Source: Paracoccaceae bacterium (lineage in GTDB: Bacteria > Pseudomonadota > Alphaproteobacteria > Rhodobacterales > Rhodobacteraceae). From it: a stretch of DNA of 17,307 bases. The stretch lies in assembly GCA_021647745.1 (NCBI GenBank), contig JAKIUB010000040.1, positions 1 through 17,307 on the forward strand, given 5' to 3'. Below, one piece after another: positions 1 to 6,196 of the stretch (position 1 is its first letter; each line of letters starts with the position of its first letter). The translations under genes were made by a program, and so were the position numbers. The notes below the pieces were generated by a model. That model was not told where the DNA came from and made no database searches. It saw only the letters and a program-made list of their open reading frames with translations.

Positions 1-303
1 GAAACCGAGCGGGCCATTGCATATCTGGCAGCGCAGATCCGTATTGCCCGCAAGGAGCGGCGGTTCACCGAGGCGGAAATGGCCAAACGGGTCGGCATTT
101 CCCGCTCGACCTTGCAGGCCATCGAAGCGGGGAACCCCAAGGCGGAAATCGGGTTGGTGCTGGAGCTTGCGGTTCTGCTCGGCGTGCCGGTTTTTGGCGA
201 GGAAGGCGTGTCGCCCCGCGAACTTGGGCGCTTGCGCGATACATTGGCTCTGCTGCCGAAATCCATTCGCAAAACCCGCAAGGATGTAGATGATGATTTC
301 TGA
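1..303 (+). CDS. hipB: HipB-like XRE-family antitoxin, 5' end outside window
   Basis: The frame is open from base 1, so the true start lies upstream; 100 residues are visible. An XRE/Cro-type helix-turn-helix fills roughly the middle: the visible part runs from LAAQIRIARKERR through MAKRVGISRSTLQAIEAG to a leucine-rich helix (LVLELAVLLG). This is the HipB pattern of a short HTH followed by a charged tail (KSIRKTRKDVDDDF). The gene ends inside the start of the downstream HipA-like kinase gene (14-nt overlap), the usual translational coupling of hipBA operons. By family knowledge it should dimerise, repress its own operon and neutralise the HipA kinase. Its operator would lie upstream, outside this window. 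An internal ATG at 79 could be mistaken for the start, but it falls inside the HTH and would destroy it. Confidence 0.85.
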   Translation, partial: ETERAIAYLAAQIRIARKERRFTEAEMAKRVGISRSTLQAIEAGNPKAEIGLVLELAVLLGVPVFGEEGVSPRELGRLRDTLALLPKSIRKTRKDVDDDF

Positions 304-1561
304 GCCGCGCGAGGTTTTTGTCTGGACATGGCTGCCGGGCGAGGTTGAACCGGTCGTCGCCGGTCGGATTGTGGCCGAGGGCACGCGGTATGATTTCGCC
401 TATGGGCGTTCGTATCTGGCACGCGAAAACGCCATCCCGCTTTATCTGCCCGAACTGCCGTTGCAGACGGGGGTGCAAGCGCCGTTTGGACCGCTGGATA
501 TGGCAAATTGCCTGCGTGACGGCCTTCCGGACCGCTGGGGGCGGCGCGTTATCATCAACCGCTTGACCGGCCGCAAAGGGGCAGATGCTGCGGATGTGGA
601 GTTCAGCGATCTGGTTTACATGCTGGAATCCGGTTCAGACCGGATCGGTGCTTTGGACTTTCAGGCTTCGGCAACAGAATATGTCGCCCGCGGCGGCGGG
701 ACAGCAACCCTCGATGATCTGGCCGAGTTCGCCGGCAATGTCGAGGCAGGCAAACCGGTGCCCGCGCAACTAGCGCAGGCAATTCTGCATGGCAGCTCGA
801 TCGGCGGCGCGCGCCCCAAGGCGTTGCTCGATGATGACGGGCGCAAGCTGATCGTCAAGTTTTCGGCCAGCAACGACGTGATAAGCATGGTGAAGGCCGA
901 ATTCATCGCCATGCGCCTGGCGGCGCGCATCGGGGTCAATGTGGCGCCGGTCGAACTGGTGCAGGCGCTTGGCAAGGACGCCTTGATCGTGGAGCGGTTT
1001 GACCGCGTGCCAAGCGCGCGCGGTTGGACCCGCCGCGCCATGGTTTCGGCCCTGACGATTTTGGGCGAAAGCGAAATGTCGGCGCATCATCTGTCCTATG
1101 GTGAGTTGGCTGACCAGATCCGCGCGCGCTTCACCAGGCCAAAGGAAAGTTTGCGCGAATTGTTCTTGCGCCTGGTGCTCAACATCCTTGTGGGGAACAC
1201 CGATGATCACGCCCGTAACCATGCCGCCTTCTGGGACGGGGACATGCTGACGCTGACTCCGGCATACGACATCGCCCCGCAGGTCCGCGCGACGCATGAG
1301 GCCAATCAGGCGATGATTATCGCAAACGGGGATAGACGCGCGCGCCTTGAAACCTGCCTGAATGCGGCTGAAAAATTCCTTCTGCGCGACAGTGAAGCGC
1401 GGGATATGATAATCCACGTGGTGGATGTGATTTGCCGCGATTGGATGGATATTTGTGACGAGGCGAGGCTGCCGGACGTCGAGCGCCGCGCCTTTGCGGG
1501 GCGGCAGTTTTTCAATGCCTATGCGTTCGAGGGTTTTAGACCTGTGCCGACGTTGGAATGA
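290..1561 (+). CDS. hipA: HipA-family serine/threonine kinase toxin (module 1)
   Basis: A 423-residue HipA-type toxin kinase, close to the usual 410-440. The N-terminal region (about 1-120) is the HipA N1 subdomain. The glycine-rich ejection-loop motif S-I-G-G-A-R-P-K is at 170-177, where E. coli HipA has its autophosphorylated Ser150. The ATP lysine in LIVKFSA is K190. The catalytic loop NTDDHARNH is at 303-311, with D306 as the likely catalytic base. The metal-binding motif Y-D-I is at 326-328. All kinase landmarks are present, so the enzyme looks active. The ATG at 290 is chosen because AAGGA lies 5 nt upstream; the ATG at 293 is an alternative. It overlaps its antitoxin gene by 14 nt. Family knowledge: HipA kinases phosphorylate a translation component (GltX in E. 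coli) and induce dormancy; the target here is unknown. Confidence 0.92.
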   Translation: MMISEPREVFVWTWLPGEVEPVVAGRIVAEGTRYDFAYGRSYLARENAIPLYLPELPLQTGVQAPFGPLDMANCLRDGLPDRWGRRVIINRLTGRKGADAADVEFSDLVYMLESGSDRIGALDFQASATEYVARGGGTATLDDLAEFAGNVEAGKPVPAQLAQAILHGSSIGGARPKALLDDDGRKLIVKFSASNDVISMVKAEFIAMRLAARIGVNVAPVELVQALGKDALIVERFDRVPSARGWTRRAMVSALTILGESEMSAHHLSYGELADQIRARFTRPKESLRELFLRLVLNILVGNTDDHARNHAAFWDGDMLTLTPAYDIAPQVRATHEANQAMIIANGDRRARLETCLNAAEKFLLRDSEARDMIIHVVDVICRDWMDICDEARLPDVERRAFAGRQFFNAYAFEGFRPVPTLE

Positions 1562-1572
1562 AAAAGAATAAC

Positions 1573-1839
1573 GTGAGTGCTTAGCCTGATAGGGCCAGAC
1601 CAGACCATGTGCTCGTCCCGATGGCCCAGATTGTTTTTGCCAAGGAAATGGCGGTCAATTTGGGTTTTTCATTTTTAGCGTGTTCTGTTTTCATATGGCG
1701 CTCCTTTCCGTTTGAAGATGATAGTTCAACAGCGAAAGCCATCGCCCAAAGAGCGATGAAGGTTAGAAGGCCACCGAGATAGAACCATGCGGAGGAATCG
1801 AACCCCACACCTAACGGGCCTATCAGGCAAAACACTCAC
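1573..1839. repeat. Imperfect 24-bp inverted repeat pair enclosing 219 bp (MITE-like)
   Basis: The left arm 1573-1596 (gtgagtgcttagcctgatag...) matches the reverse complement of the right arm 1816-1839 at 21 of 24 positions; mismatches fall at 1580, 1583 and 1594. The arms enclose 219 bp containing a small minus-strand ORF. No convincing target-site duplication is seen. The layout resembles a short non-autonomous element (MITE-like), but a recombination or stem-loop role cannot be excluded. It lies directly after the first hipA gene. Confidence 0.5.
1581..1694 (-). CDS. Hypothetical 37-residue protein inside the inverted repeat
   Basis: I do not recognise this small ORF. It starts MKTEHAKNEKPKLTAISLAK and ends with a mildly hydrophobic stretch containing three tryptophan or leucine-rich turns (TIWAIGTSTWSGLALSG). 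The reason for listing it is the ribosome-binding site: AAGGAG at 1701-1706, exactly 6 nt before the ATG. Its stop codon lies in the left arm of the inverted repeat. The same frame is open upstream to about 1835 with a GTG start and would add a transmembrane-like segment (FYLGGLLTFIALWAMAFAV); that longer 84-residue reading has no clear ribosome-binding site. It could be a real small protein or the relic of a longer membrane protein. Confidence 0.35.
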   Translation of the reverse strand: MKTEHAKNEKPKLTAISLAKTIWAIGTSTWSGLALSG

Positions 1840-1879
1840 ACCGTTCATGTGGGGGGCACGCAGAAAATTTCAATATCTT

Positions 1880-2119
1880 TCAAATAGAAATCTGTTCCGC
1901 TACTCTGGGCTGCCGTTCGGAACTCCGCGACGCATTCGGGGTTGCCTGACGAATTTGTTCGGCCTCAAATGCTTCCACATCCTTAAGCCGGTAAACAACC
2001 CGCCCACCCAGTTTGATGAAAAGCGGGCCTTCACCGGCCCAACGCCAGCGTTCCAGTGTGCGGGGTGAAATAGCCCAGCGGGCGGCGAGTGCGTTTTGAT
2101 TCATGTGTCGGATTTCCAT
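1880..2119 (-). CDS. Small HTH DNA-binding protein, AlpA/excisionase-like
   Basis: A 79-residue protein with a MerR/AlpA-type winged helix-turn-helix (HTH_17 style). The helix ALAARWAISPRTLERWRW is followed by the basic wing EGPLFIKLGGRVVYRLKDVE, and a variable tail ends the protein. The pattern 'G-x-x-F-x-K-x-G-x-R-V-V-Y' is typical of excisionase-like regulators carried by prophages, integrative elements and plasmids. The ATG at 2119 is chosen because GGGAG (2126-2130) lies 6 nt upstream; the open frame continues to 2239, but those extra codons run through a palindromic repeat and look non-coding. It is transcribed away from the second hipBA module. The promoter should lie in the palindrome-rich interval 2120-2496. 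No integrase gene is present in the window, so its job (excision or transcription control) is unresolved. Confidence 0.75.
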   Translation of the reverse strand: MEIRHMNQNALAARWAISPRTLERWRWAGEGPLFIKLGGRVVYRLKDVEAFEAEQIRQATPNASRSSERQPRVAEQISI

Positions 2120-2187
2120 TGTTATCTCCCTATAGTCAGTTTCCGGCTTCGCGATGATCCTGAGGGAGGCCTGTAAATCTGGGCAAC

Positions 2188-2211
2188 TCACCCCGTCGAT
2201 CGTCGGGGTGA
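2188..2211. repeat. 24-bp GC-rich palindrome (REP-like)
   Basis: The arms TCACCCCG (2188-2195) and CGGGGTGA (2204-2211) are exact reverse complements, and the core CGATCG (2197-2202) is itself symmetric about the same centre; only the pair at 2196/2203 is mismatched. There is no T-run on either side, so it is not a standard intrinsic terminator. It resembles the GTCACCCCG-type repetitive extragenic palindromes common in alphaproteobacteria. It lies about 70 bp upstream of the small HTH gene. Confidence 0.5.
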
Positions 2212-2311
2212 CATTTGCGTAGCTTTCGGGGCGTATCAAGTTGGAAAGAAAAGAAAGGTAGCTCTTCCAATTTGTTAGGGGGAAATCGTCTTGTGGGTTG
2301 GGGGAAGTTTA

Positions 2312-2348
2312 CCTTGCAAAATTGGAATACCATTCCAAGATTGCAAGG
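2312..2348. promoter_or_regulatory. 37-bp two-tier symmetric palindrome, likely operator
   Basis: CCTTGCAA (2312-2319) and TTGCAAGG (2341-2348) flank TTGGAAT (2322-2328) and ATTCCAA (2332-2338). All four arms share one centre at 2330, so 15 of 18 pairs are complementary. A further TTGGAA (2241-2246) and TTCCAA (2265-2270) repeat the inner half-site upstream. There is no T-run, so termination is unlikely. A dimeric regulator binding here could be the small HTH protein (1880-2119) or HipB of module 2. Which one is inference. Confidence 0.5.
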
Positions 2349-2430
2349 AAGAACGAGGGTGAGTGTGCCATTTTAGCTCTTGGTTCATCGAAAGCGGGTT
2401 CATGGGCATTGAGGCGTCGTGTGAAGTCGG

Positions 2431-2466
2431 TATCCTTGCTATAAGGATAGCTTCATGTTACATAAT
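2431..2466 (+). promoter_or_regulatory. hipBA-2 promoter with HipB-type operator TATCCTT-N5-AAGGATA
   Basis: TATCCTT (2431-2437) and AAGGATA (2443-2449) are perfect inverted repeats spaced by gctat. E. coli HipB binds TATCC-N8-GGATA; here the same TATCC/GGATA half-sites stand 9 nt apart. A possible -35, TTGCTA (2436-2441), lies inside the operator, and a possible -10, CATAAT (2461-2466), lies downstream; the 19-nt spacing is long. The site is about 50 bp upstream of the module 2 antitoxin start, which fits autorepression. Confidence 0.6.
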
Positions 2467-2496
2467 AGGCTCTTAAAGTAATTCGAAGGTCTCGTA

Positions 2497-2844
2497 ATGC
2501 CAACACCACATCGGCCACCACCGGCATCCCGGCGCGCTTTGCGTAAACTGGGAGAGGATATCCGCGCTGCCCGACTGCGGCGCAAGCTGCCGATGGATAT
2601 CGTTGCCCAGCGCGCGGCGACGAGCCGCCCCACCATTGCCCGGATTGAAAAGGGAGATCCGGGGGTGAGTGTAGGAATCCTTGCATCCGTCCTGCAGGCC
2701 CTCAATCTTCTCGAGAATCTGGCCGAGGTTGCCGACCCGTCCAAGGATACAACGGCGCAGAACATTCTGTTCGAGGAACTGCCAAAGCGCGCCTCGGGCC
2801 CGCGAAAGCGAAACATGAATTTGAAGGTGCAGGACGATGGCTGA
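2497..2844 (+). CDS. hipB: HipB-like XRE-family antitoxin (module 2)
   Basis: A 115-residue protein with a proline- and arginine-rich N-terminus. An XRE helix-turn-helix occupies about residues 18-75: LRKLGEDIRAARLRRKLPMD, then IVAQRAATSRPTIARIEKGD, then ILASVLQALNLLENLAEVAD. A basic tail follows (ELPKRASGPRKRN). A plausible ribosome-binding sequence, GAAGG, lies 8 nt before the ATG. Its stop overlaps the start of the downstream HipA gene by 8 nt. The HipB-like operator at 2431-2449 supports autoregulation by this protein. The sequence is only distantly similar to the module 1 antitoxin, so cross-neutralisation is not expected; that is inference. Confidence 0.9.
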   Translation: MPTPHRPPPASRRALRKLGEDIRAARLRRKLPMDIVAQRAATSRPTIARIEKGDPGVSVGILASVLQALNLLENLAEVADPSKDTTAQNILFEELPKRASGPRKRNMNLKVQDDG

Positions 2845-4087
2845 TGTCGAGGTATTTCTGGACTGGCAAGGTCGATGCCTTCCTGTGGGCCTGATGCGCC
2901 GCCATCCGGCGCGCGGCCGTGAAAGCGTGACGTTCGAGTATGACCTGGATTGGCTGGCTTCGACTGCAAGCTTTTCGATTGAACCTAGCCTTCCTAAGGG
3001 ACCGGGCGTTTTTCGCCCGCCGGCAGGGCAGGAGATGTTCGGCACGCTTGGAGATTCCGCACCCGATTCATGGGGGCGGACCCTGATGCGCCGCCGGGAA
3101 CGCCGCGCGGCAGAAACCGAAGGTCGGCCGGTGCGCACTCTGCACGAGATAGATTTTCTGCTGGGAGTCTCCGATGAAACGCGGCTGGGGGCGCTCAGGT
3201 TTCGCTGGGCGGGTGAGGAAGAGTTTCAGGCCCCACAGGCCATAGGTGTGCCCGGAACAGTCGCGTTGGGAGATTTGCTGCGTGCTTCCGAGCGCATATT
3301 GCGGGGCGAGGAAACCGACGAGGACCTGCTGCTGATTTTTGCCCCTGGATCATCGCTTGGCGGTGCACGTCCCAAGGCATCGGTGATCGACCAGCATGGC
3401 GCTTTGTCGATTGCCAAGTTCCCCAAGGAAACCGACGATTATTCATTAGAGCGTTGGGAGGCGATTGTGCTCGACATGGCCGCAGCCTGCGGGATCACTG
3501 TGGCACAGCACGACATCATTGAAAACGACGGGCGGCCGACATTCCTGTCCCGCCGGTTCGATCGGCAGGGCGGAATGCGGATCCCGTTCCTGTCCGCCAT
3601 GTCGATGACCCAGCACAGAGATGGCGAGCGGGGCAGCTATCTGGAAATTGTCGATGCGCTCAGTGAACAAGGTGCGAATGCAAGCGCTGACAAAACTGAG
3701 CTTTTCCGGCGCATCGCCTTTTCAATTCTGGTCTCGAACACCGATGACCATCTGCGTAACCACGGGTTTTTGTGGCAGGGGCAGCAAGGCTGGGCGCTGT
3801 CACCGGCATACGACATCAACCCGACGCCTGCGGATGTAAAGCCGCGCATTCTTTCCACAAACATCGATTTTGATGACGGCACCTGCTCGGTCGAACTCCT
3901 GCGCTCGGTGGCGGAGGAGTTTTCCCTGAAGGCTGCGGACGGCGATCAAATTATTGGGGCGGTGGCGGAGGTGGTCCGGAACTGGCGCGACTTTGCCCAG
4001 GGCCGGGGTGCCCGCGAGGCCGAAATCACCCGTTTGACCAGTGCATTCGAACATGATGATTTGCAACGCGCGCTTACCCTGTCTTGA
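2837..4087 (+). CDS. hipA: HipA-family serine/threonine kinase toxin (module 2)
   Basis: A 416-residue HipA kinase. Landmarks in order: N1 subdomain at about 1-115; ejection-loop motif S-L-G-G-A-R-P-K at 173-180, with S173 at the place of the E. coli HipA autophosphorylation serine; ATP lysine K194 in SIAKFPKE; catalytic loop NTDDHLRNH at 301-309; metal-binding Y-D-I-N at 325-328. Every expected catalytic element is intact. It starts inside the antitoxin gene (8-nt overlap), with AGG-type sequences upstream. It differs clearly from the module 1 kinase in its N-terminus and after the ejection loop, so the two are separately acquired or anciently diverged rather than a recent duplication. The substrate is unknown. 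Transcription converges with the GNAT toxin gene 31 nt away, and no clear terminator lies between them. Confidence 0.93.
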   Translation: MADVEVFLDWQGRCLPVGLMRRHPARGRESVTFEYDLDWLASTASFSIEPSLPKGPGVFRPPAGQEMFGTLGDSAPDSWGRTLMRRRERRAAETEGRPVRTLHEIDFLLGVSDETRLGALRFRWAGEEEFQAPQAIGVPGTVALGDLLRASERILRGEETDEDLLLIFAPGSSLGGARPKASVIDQHGALSIAKFPKETDDYSLERWEAIVLDMAAACGITVAQHDIIENDGRPTFLSRRFDRQGGMRIPFLSAMSMTQHRDGERGSYLEIVDALSEQGANASADKTELFRRIAFSILVSNTDDHLRNHGFLWQGQQGWALSPAYDINPTPADVKPRILSTNIDFDDGTCSVELLRSVAEEFSLKAADGDQIIGAVAEVVRNWRDFAQGRGAREAEITRLTSAFEHDDLQRALTLS

Positions 4088-4118
4088 CGAAAGCCGAGAC
4101 AAAACCGCTGATCCACCG

Positions 4119-4652
4119 TTAGACCTTCAGGGTCGTTCTTATATCCGACATGGAGATGAACACACGCTTGGGGTTGTCCGGATCATTCAAATGATGAAAG
4201 CCGAGACTTTCATAAAATATCCAGCGCTTTTTAAAATGCTCATCATCAAGAACATCGAGAACGACAGCGGTCGCCCCCACTTGCTCGGAGATTCCGGCGC
4301 ATTTTTTCAGGGCGTCAATCATCAAGGCCGTGCCGACGCCCTTGCATTGCCATTTCTTGTCCACAGCAACGGCCCTGATGTAGATAACCGGAATTTCGGG
4401 CACCCGTGCTCTTTTCCATTTCGTTGGGCCAAGCCCGCTGCGCACAACCATTGCGCCAAGCGTATAGAACCCCAGAACAGCTGTGTCGGCCTCTTTGGTC
4501 GCCATGTAGGCCACAGCCATTCCGGCCTTTACCTGATCGGAAAGCGAGGATTTCAGAAAATTGTCAATCGGCCCATGGCCACAAGAAAAAGCGCTGCGGT
4601 CATGCAGCGCCTTGTTGAATTTCTGAATGATGAGCGGCCTGTCGTCAGGCAT
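4119..4652 (-). CDS. tacT: GNAT acetyltransferase toxin (TacT/AtaT-like)
   Basis: A 177-residue Gcn5-related N-acetyltransferase, the size of TacT-type toxins. The acetyl-CoA-binding motif A is seen as AVAVDKKWQCKGVGTAL (94-110), with the Q-x-K-G-x-G pyrophosphate loop at 102-107. The conserved C-terminal tyrosine is Y147 in WIFYESLGF. An N-terminal segment (FSCGHGPIDNFLKSSLSDQV) matches the F-x-C-G-x-x-x-L-D-x-F-L signature of the family. The ATG at 4652 is chosen because it overlaps the stop of the upstream antitoxin gene by 8 nt; the frame is open much further upstream, but that part is the antisense-frame shadow of the antitoxin. Family knowledge: such toxins acetylate the amino acid on charged tRNAs and block translation. 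The exact tRNA target cannot be read from sequence. The symbol is by analogy. Confidence 0.88.
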   Translation of the reverse strand: MPDDRPLIIQKFNKALHDRSAFSCGHGPIDNFLKSSLSDQVKAGMAVAYMATKEADTAVLGFYTLGAMVVRSGLGPTKWKRARVPEIPVIYIRAVAVDKKWQCKGVGTALMIDALKKCAGISEQVGATAVVLDVLDDEHFKKRWIFYESLGFHHLNDPDNPKRVFISMSDIRTTLKV

Positions 4653-4950
4653 CCTTGAGGACACCGGCAGACTTCTTTGCGGCAACGGCCAACCCCGGCA
4701 CAACGGTCCCGGCGCCCTGAGTAGCGCTCTTGAACGCTGCAAACGCTTCGGTCGGTAGGATCGACATGGACATGCGTTGCTCCACCTCCTGCGCGCGCAA
4801 AATGGCGGCCTGCCGAATGAAATCGGCCTCCTGAAGACCTGTCGCAGCGGCGGCGGCCTTGATGCGTGCTTCATCCTGGCGATGCATGCGCACTTCTTTG
4901 CGCGCTTCCATTTTGCCCGGCGTGGGGGTAATCGTATCGATGGCGAACAT
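4645..4950 (-). CDS. tacA: DUF1778-type ribbon-helix-helix antitoxin
   Basis: A 101-residue partner of the GNAT toxin. A ribbon-helix-helix DNA-binding region lies at about 15-58: the beta strand MEARKEVRMHR followed by helices DEARIKAAAAATG and ADFIRQAAILRAQEVEQ. The toxin-binding tail follows (LPTEAFAAFKSA and beyond). This is the DUF1778/TacA layout. The start at 4950 is fixed by an excellent ribosome-binding site (AAAGGAGG at 4957-4964, 6 nt upstream). Longer open frame upstream crosses the promoter and is not coding. The antitoxin is first in the operon and overlaps the toxin gene by 8 nt. It should bind the palindrome in its own promoter, jointly with the toxin, to repress transcription. 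That regulatory role is family knowledge. Confidence 0.88.
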   Translation of the reverse strand: MFAIDTITPTPGKMEARKEVRMHRQDEARIKAAAAATGLQEADFIRQAAILRAQEVEQRMSMSILPTEAFAAFKSATQGAGTVVPGLAVAAKKSAGVLKDA

Positions 4951-4971
4951 GGCTTGCCTCCTTTGTGAGCA

Positions 4972-5000
4972 TATGTACGGTATTTCGCCGTACATGTCAA
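4972..5000 (-). promoter_or_regulatory. Near-consensus promoter with embedded operator for the antitoxin-toxin operon
   Basis: On the minus strand a perfect -35, TTGACA (5000-4995), and a -10, TACATA (4977-4972), are separated by exactly 17 bp. The spacer and both boxes are covered by a perfect 8-bp inverted repeat: ATGTACGG (4973-4980) and CCGTACAT (4988-4995) with a 7-nt gap. Occupation by the ribbon-helix-helix antitoxin would block RNA polymerase directly. The start codon lies 22 nt beyond the -10. Confidence 0.75.
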
Positions 5001-5037
5001 GATTGACCCACCGTGCGTTGCAAAGCAGAACCGCGCG

Positions 5038-5088
5038 AACGACCAAACCACGTAATCGACGTGCTGAGCATTTCGCGGTCGTTTTTTT
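5038..5088 (+). terminator. Stem-loop with seven-T tail, possible orphan terminator
   Basis: AACGACC (5038-5044) pairs with GGTCGTT (5077-5083), and the T-run extends to 5088. The 32-nt loop holds a second small hairpin, CACGT (5049-5053) with ACGTG (5059-5063). On the plus strand this resembles an intrinsic terminator, but no plus-strand gene precedes it. It might end an antisense or small RNA, or be a relic. The large loop makes it weak. Confidence 0.3.
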
Positions 5089-5557
5089 ATTGCCGAAACA
5101 TCCCGCGCTGATACACGAAAATGAGACTTAAGCCACGCGGACCTATCGCCAATTTTGCCAGTATTCGACCCACTACACGAGACAAAACTATTTCTATGTC
5201 GTGTCCACCGCCACTTGCCTGCATTGAAACGCGGATATGCCCTGACGCGGGGGTGATTTTCTTTATGTTTCAAAGGGGTTTAGGTCTGGCGACCGAACCC
5301 GCGAGAATGCCCGATCACCTCGATGCGCTCTCATAACCCCGTTTCTCTCTTTTCGACCGAACCTCAAGGCGATTTGGTTCGCTCGACGAAAGCCCAATAA
5401 AACAAGGGTTTTTCGTGAATTTTGCATCCAACCGGTTGCAGCGGTGTCAAATCCTCTCACGCAATCAGAGAAAACAGAAATGGACGTGGTGGGGCGAAAG
5501 GTTGCGAATTTCCGAAACTATTTGGCGAAACCCATGGTTGTCGCTTAAACTACTCGG

Positions 5558-6196
5558 ATGTTTCGCTTTATTCATACAGCGGATCTTCATCTCGACGCTC
5601 CTTTACATAGTCTTGCGCTCAAGGATGAGGTCCTTTCCTACCTTGTGGGGTCCGCAACACGCGGAGCGCTTGAACAGATCGTGACCCTTTGTCTGGAAGA
5701 AGATGTCCGCGCGTTGCTCATCGCGGGTGATTTATACGACCGCGATCTGCATTCCATGAAAGCGGCAGCCTTCCTGACGGCCCAGATGGAGCGCCTGAAT
5801 GCTGCTGAAATCCCCGTGTTCATTATTCGCGGCAATCATGATGCCGCGAGTGTCATCACAAAGGAACTGGACCTGCCCCCGAACGTCCATGTGTTTTCCG
5901 GGCATGGCGGGACGGAACAGCTTGAAGAATACGGCGTCGCCGTTCACGGGGTCAGCTTTGCCAGGCCGCAGGCACCGGAAAGCCTGCTGCCCAAATATCC
6001 TGCGCCTGTGGCGGGATGCTTCAATATCGGCTTGCTTCACACGAGCCTCGCGGGGTCTGAAGGGCACGATACCTATGCGCCCTGTTCGGTCTCGGACATC
6101 AGGAACCATGGCTATGATTACTGGGCACTGGGGCACATCCACAAACGTCAGGTTTCCAGCAGGCCTGTTTTTTGGCCCATTCACCGAAATTTCTAA
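5558..6196 (+). pseudogene. SbcD/YhaO-like metallophosphoesterase, C-terminally truncated
   Basis: The first 199 residues are a clear calcineurin-like phosphoesterase of the DNA-repair exonuclease (SbcD/Mre11/YhaO) type. All metal-binding motifs are present in order: D9-x-H11 in TADLHLD, G57-D58 in AGDLYD, G-N93-H94-D in RGNHD, H161 in LLHTS, and G-H193-I-H195. Right after HIHKRQV (V199, codon 6152-6154) homology stops. The frame runs into the reverse strand of the AIPR remnant and ends after 13 foreign residues. Family members are about 400 residues, so the capping and C-terminal domain is gone, as is any partner ATPase gene. The catalytic fold might still be made, but function is doubtful. 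The start codon has only a weak ribosome-binding site. Confidence 0.8.

Larger units (their letters stand above)
2120..2496. other. Palindrome-rich intergenic region between the HTH gene and hipBA-2
   Basis: No convincing gene is seen in these 377 bp. The stretch separates the divergent minus-strand HTH gene from the plus-strand hipBA module. It contains the 24-bp GC-rich palindrome, repeated TTGGAA/TTCCAA half-sites, the 37-bp palindrome and the HipB-type operator listed separately. It is most simply a shared divergent control region. Confidence 0.7.
4951..5557. other. 607-bp intergenic region without a recognisable gene
   Basis: This stretch separates the minus-strand antitoxin from the plus-strand metallophosphoesterase. 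It contains the antitoxin promoter and the T-tailed stem-loop listed separately. It also contains an 11-bp inverted repeat with one mismatch (5353-5363 with 5376-5386, built on CGAACC/GGTTCG) and a second copy of CGACCGAACC at 5290-5299. Short open frames on both strands lack ribosome-binding sites and family features, and I do not call them. Confidence 0.6.

Noticed and set aside
1785..1815. Minus-strand sequence GTGGGGTTCGATTCCTCCGC resembling a tRNA T-arm and 3' end
   Set aside because: No matching acceptor 5' strand, D-arm or anticodon arm could be folded. It shares only short blocks with the 3' end of tRNA-Ser at 6985, so I do not call a tRNA or attachment site.
2136..2333. 65-codon minus-strand ORF upstream of the small HTH gene
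   Set aside because: It runs through the palindromes of the control region and has no ribosome-binding site or recognisable domain.
2473..3138. 221-codon minus-strand ORF over the second hipBA module
   Set aside because: It is antisense to hipB and the start of hipA, whose domains are unambiguous; its composition is arginine- and serine-rich shadow sequence.
4953..5273. Long N-terminal extension of the GNAT frame to 5273
   Set aside because: It lies over the antitoxin gene in another frame and over the promoter; the toxin start at 4652 has the expected overlap and family N-terminus.
5263..5460. 65-codon minus-strand ORF between the toxin module and the phosphoesterase
   Set aside because: No ribosome-binding site, no family feature, and it contains inverted repeats.
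5446..5470. Plus-strand GTGTCAAATCCTCTCACGC resembling a tRNA 3' end
   Set aside because: The T-loop consensus is incomplete and no cloverleaf is found upstream.
5732..6155. Minus-strand continuation of the AIPR open frame to 5732
   Set aside because: This part is the antisense of the metallophosphoesterase gene and shows no AIPR similarity; it is open by chance after the frameshift.
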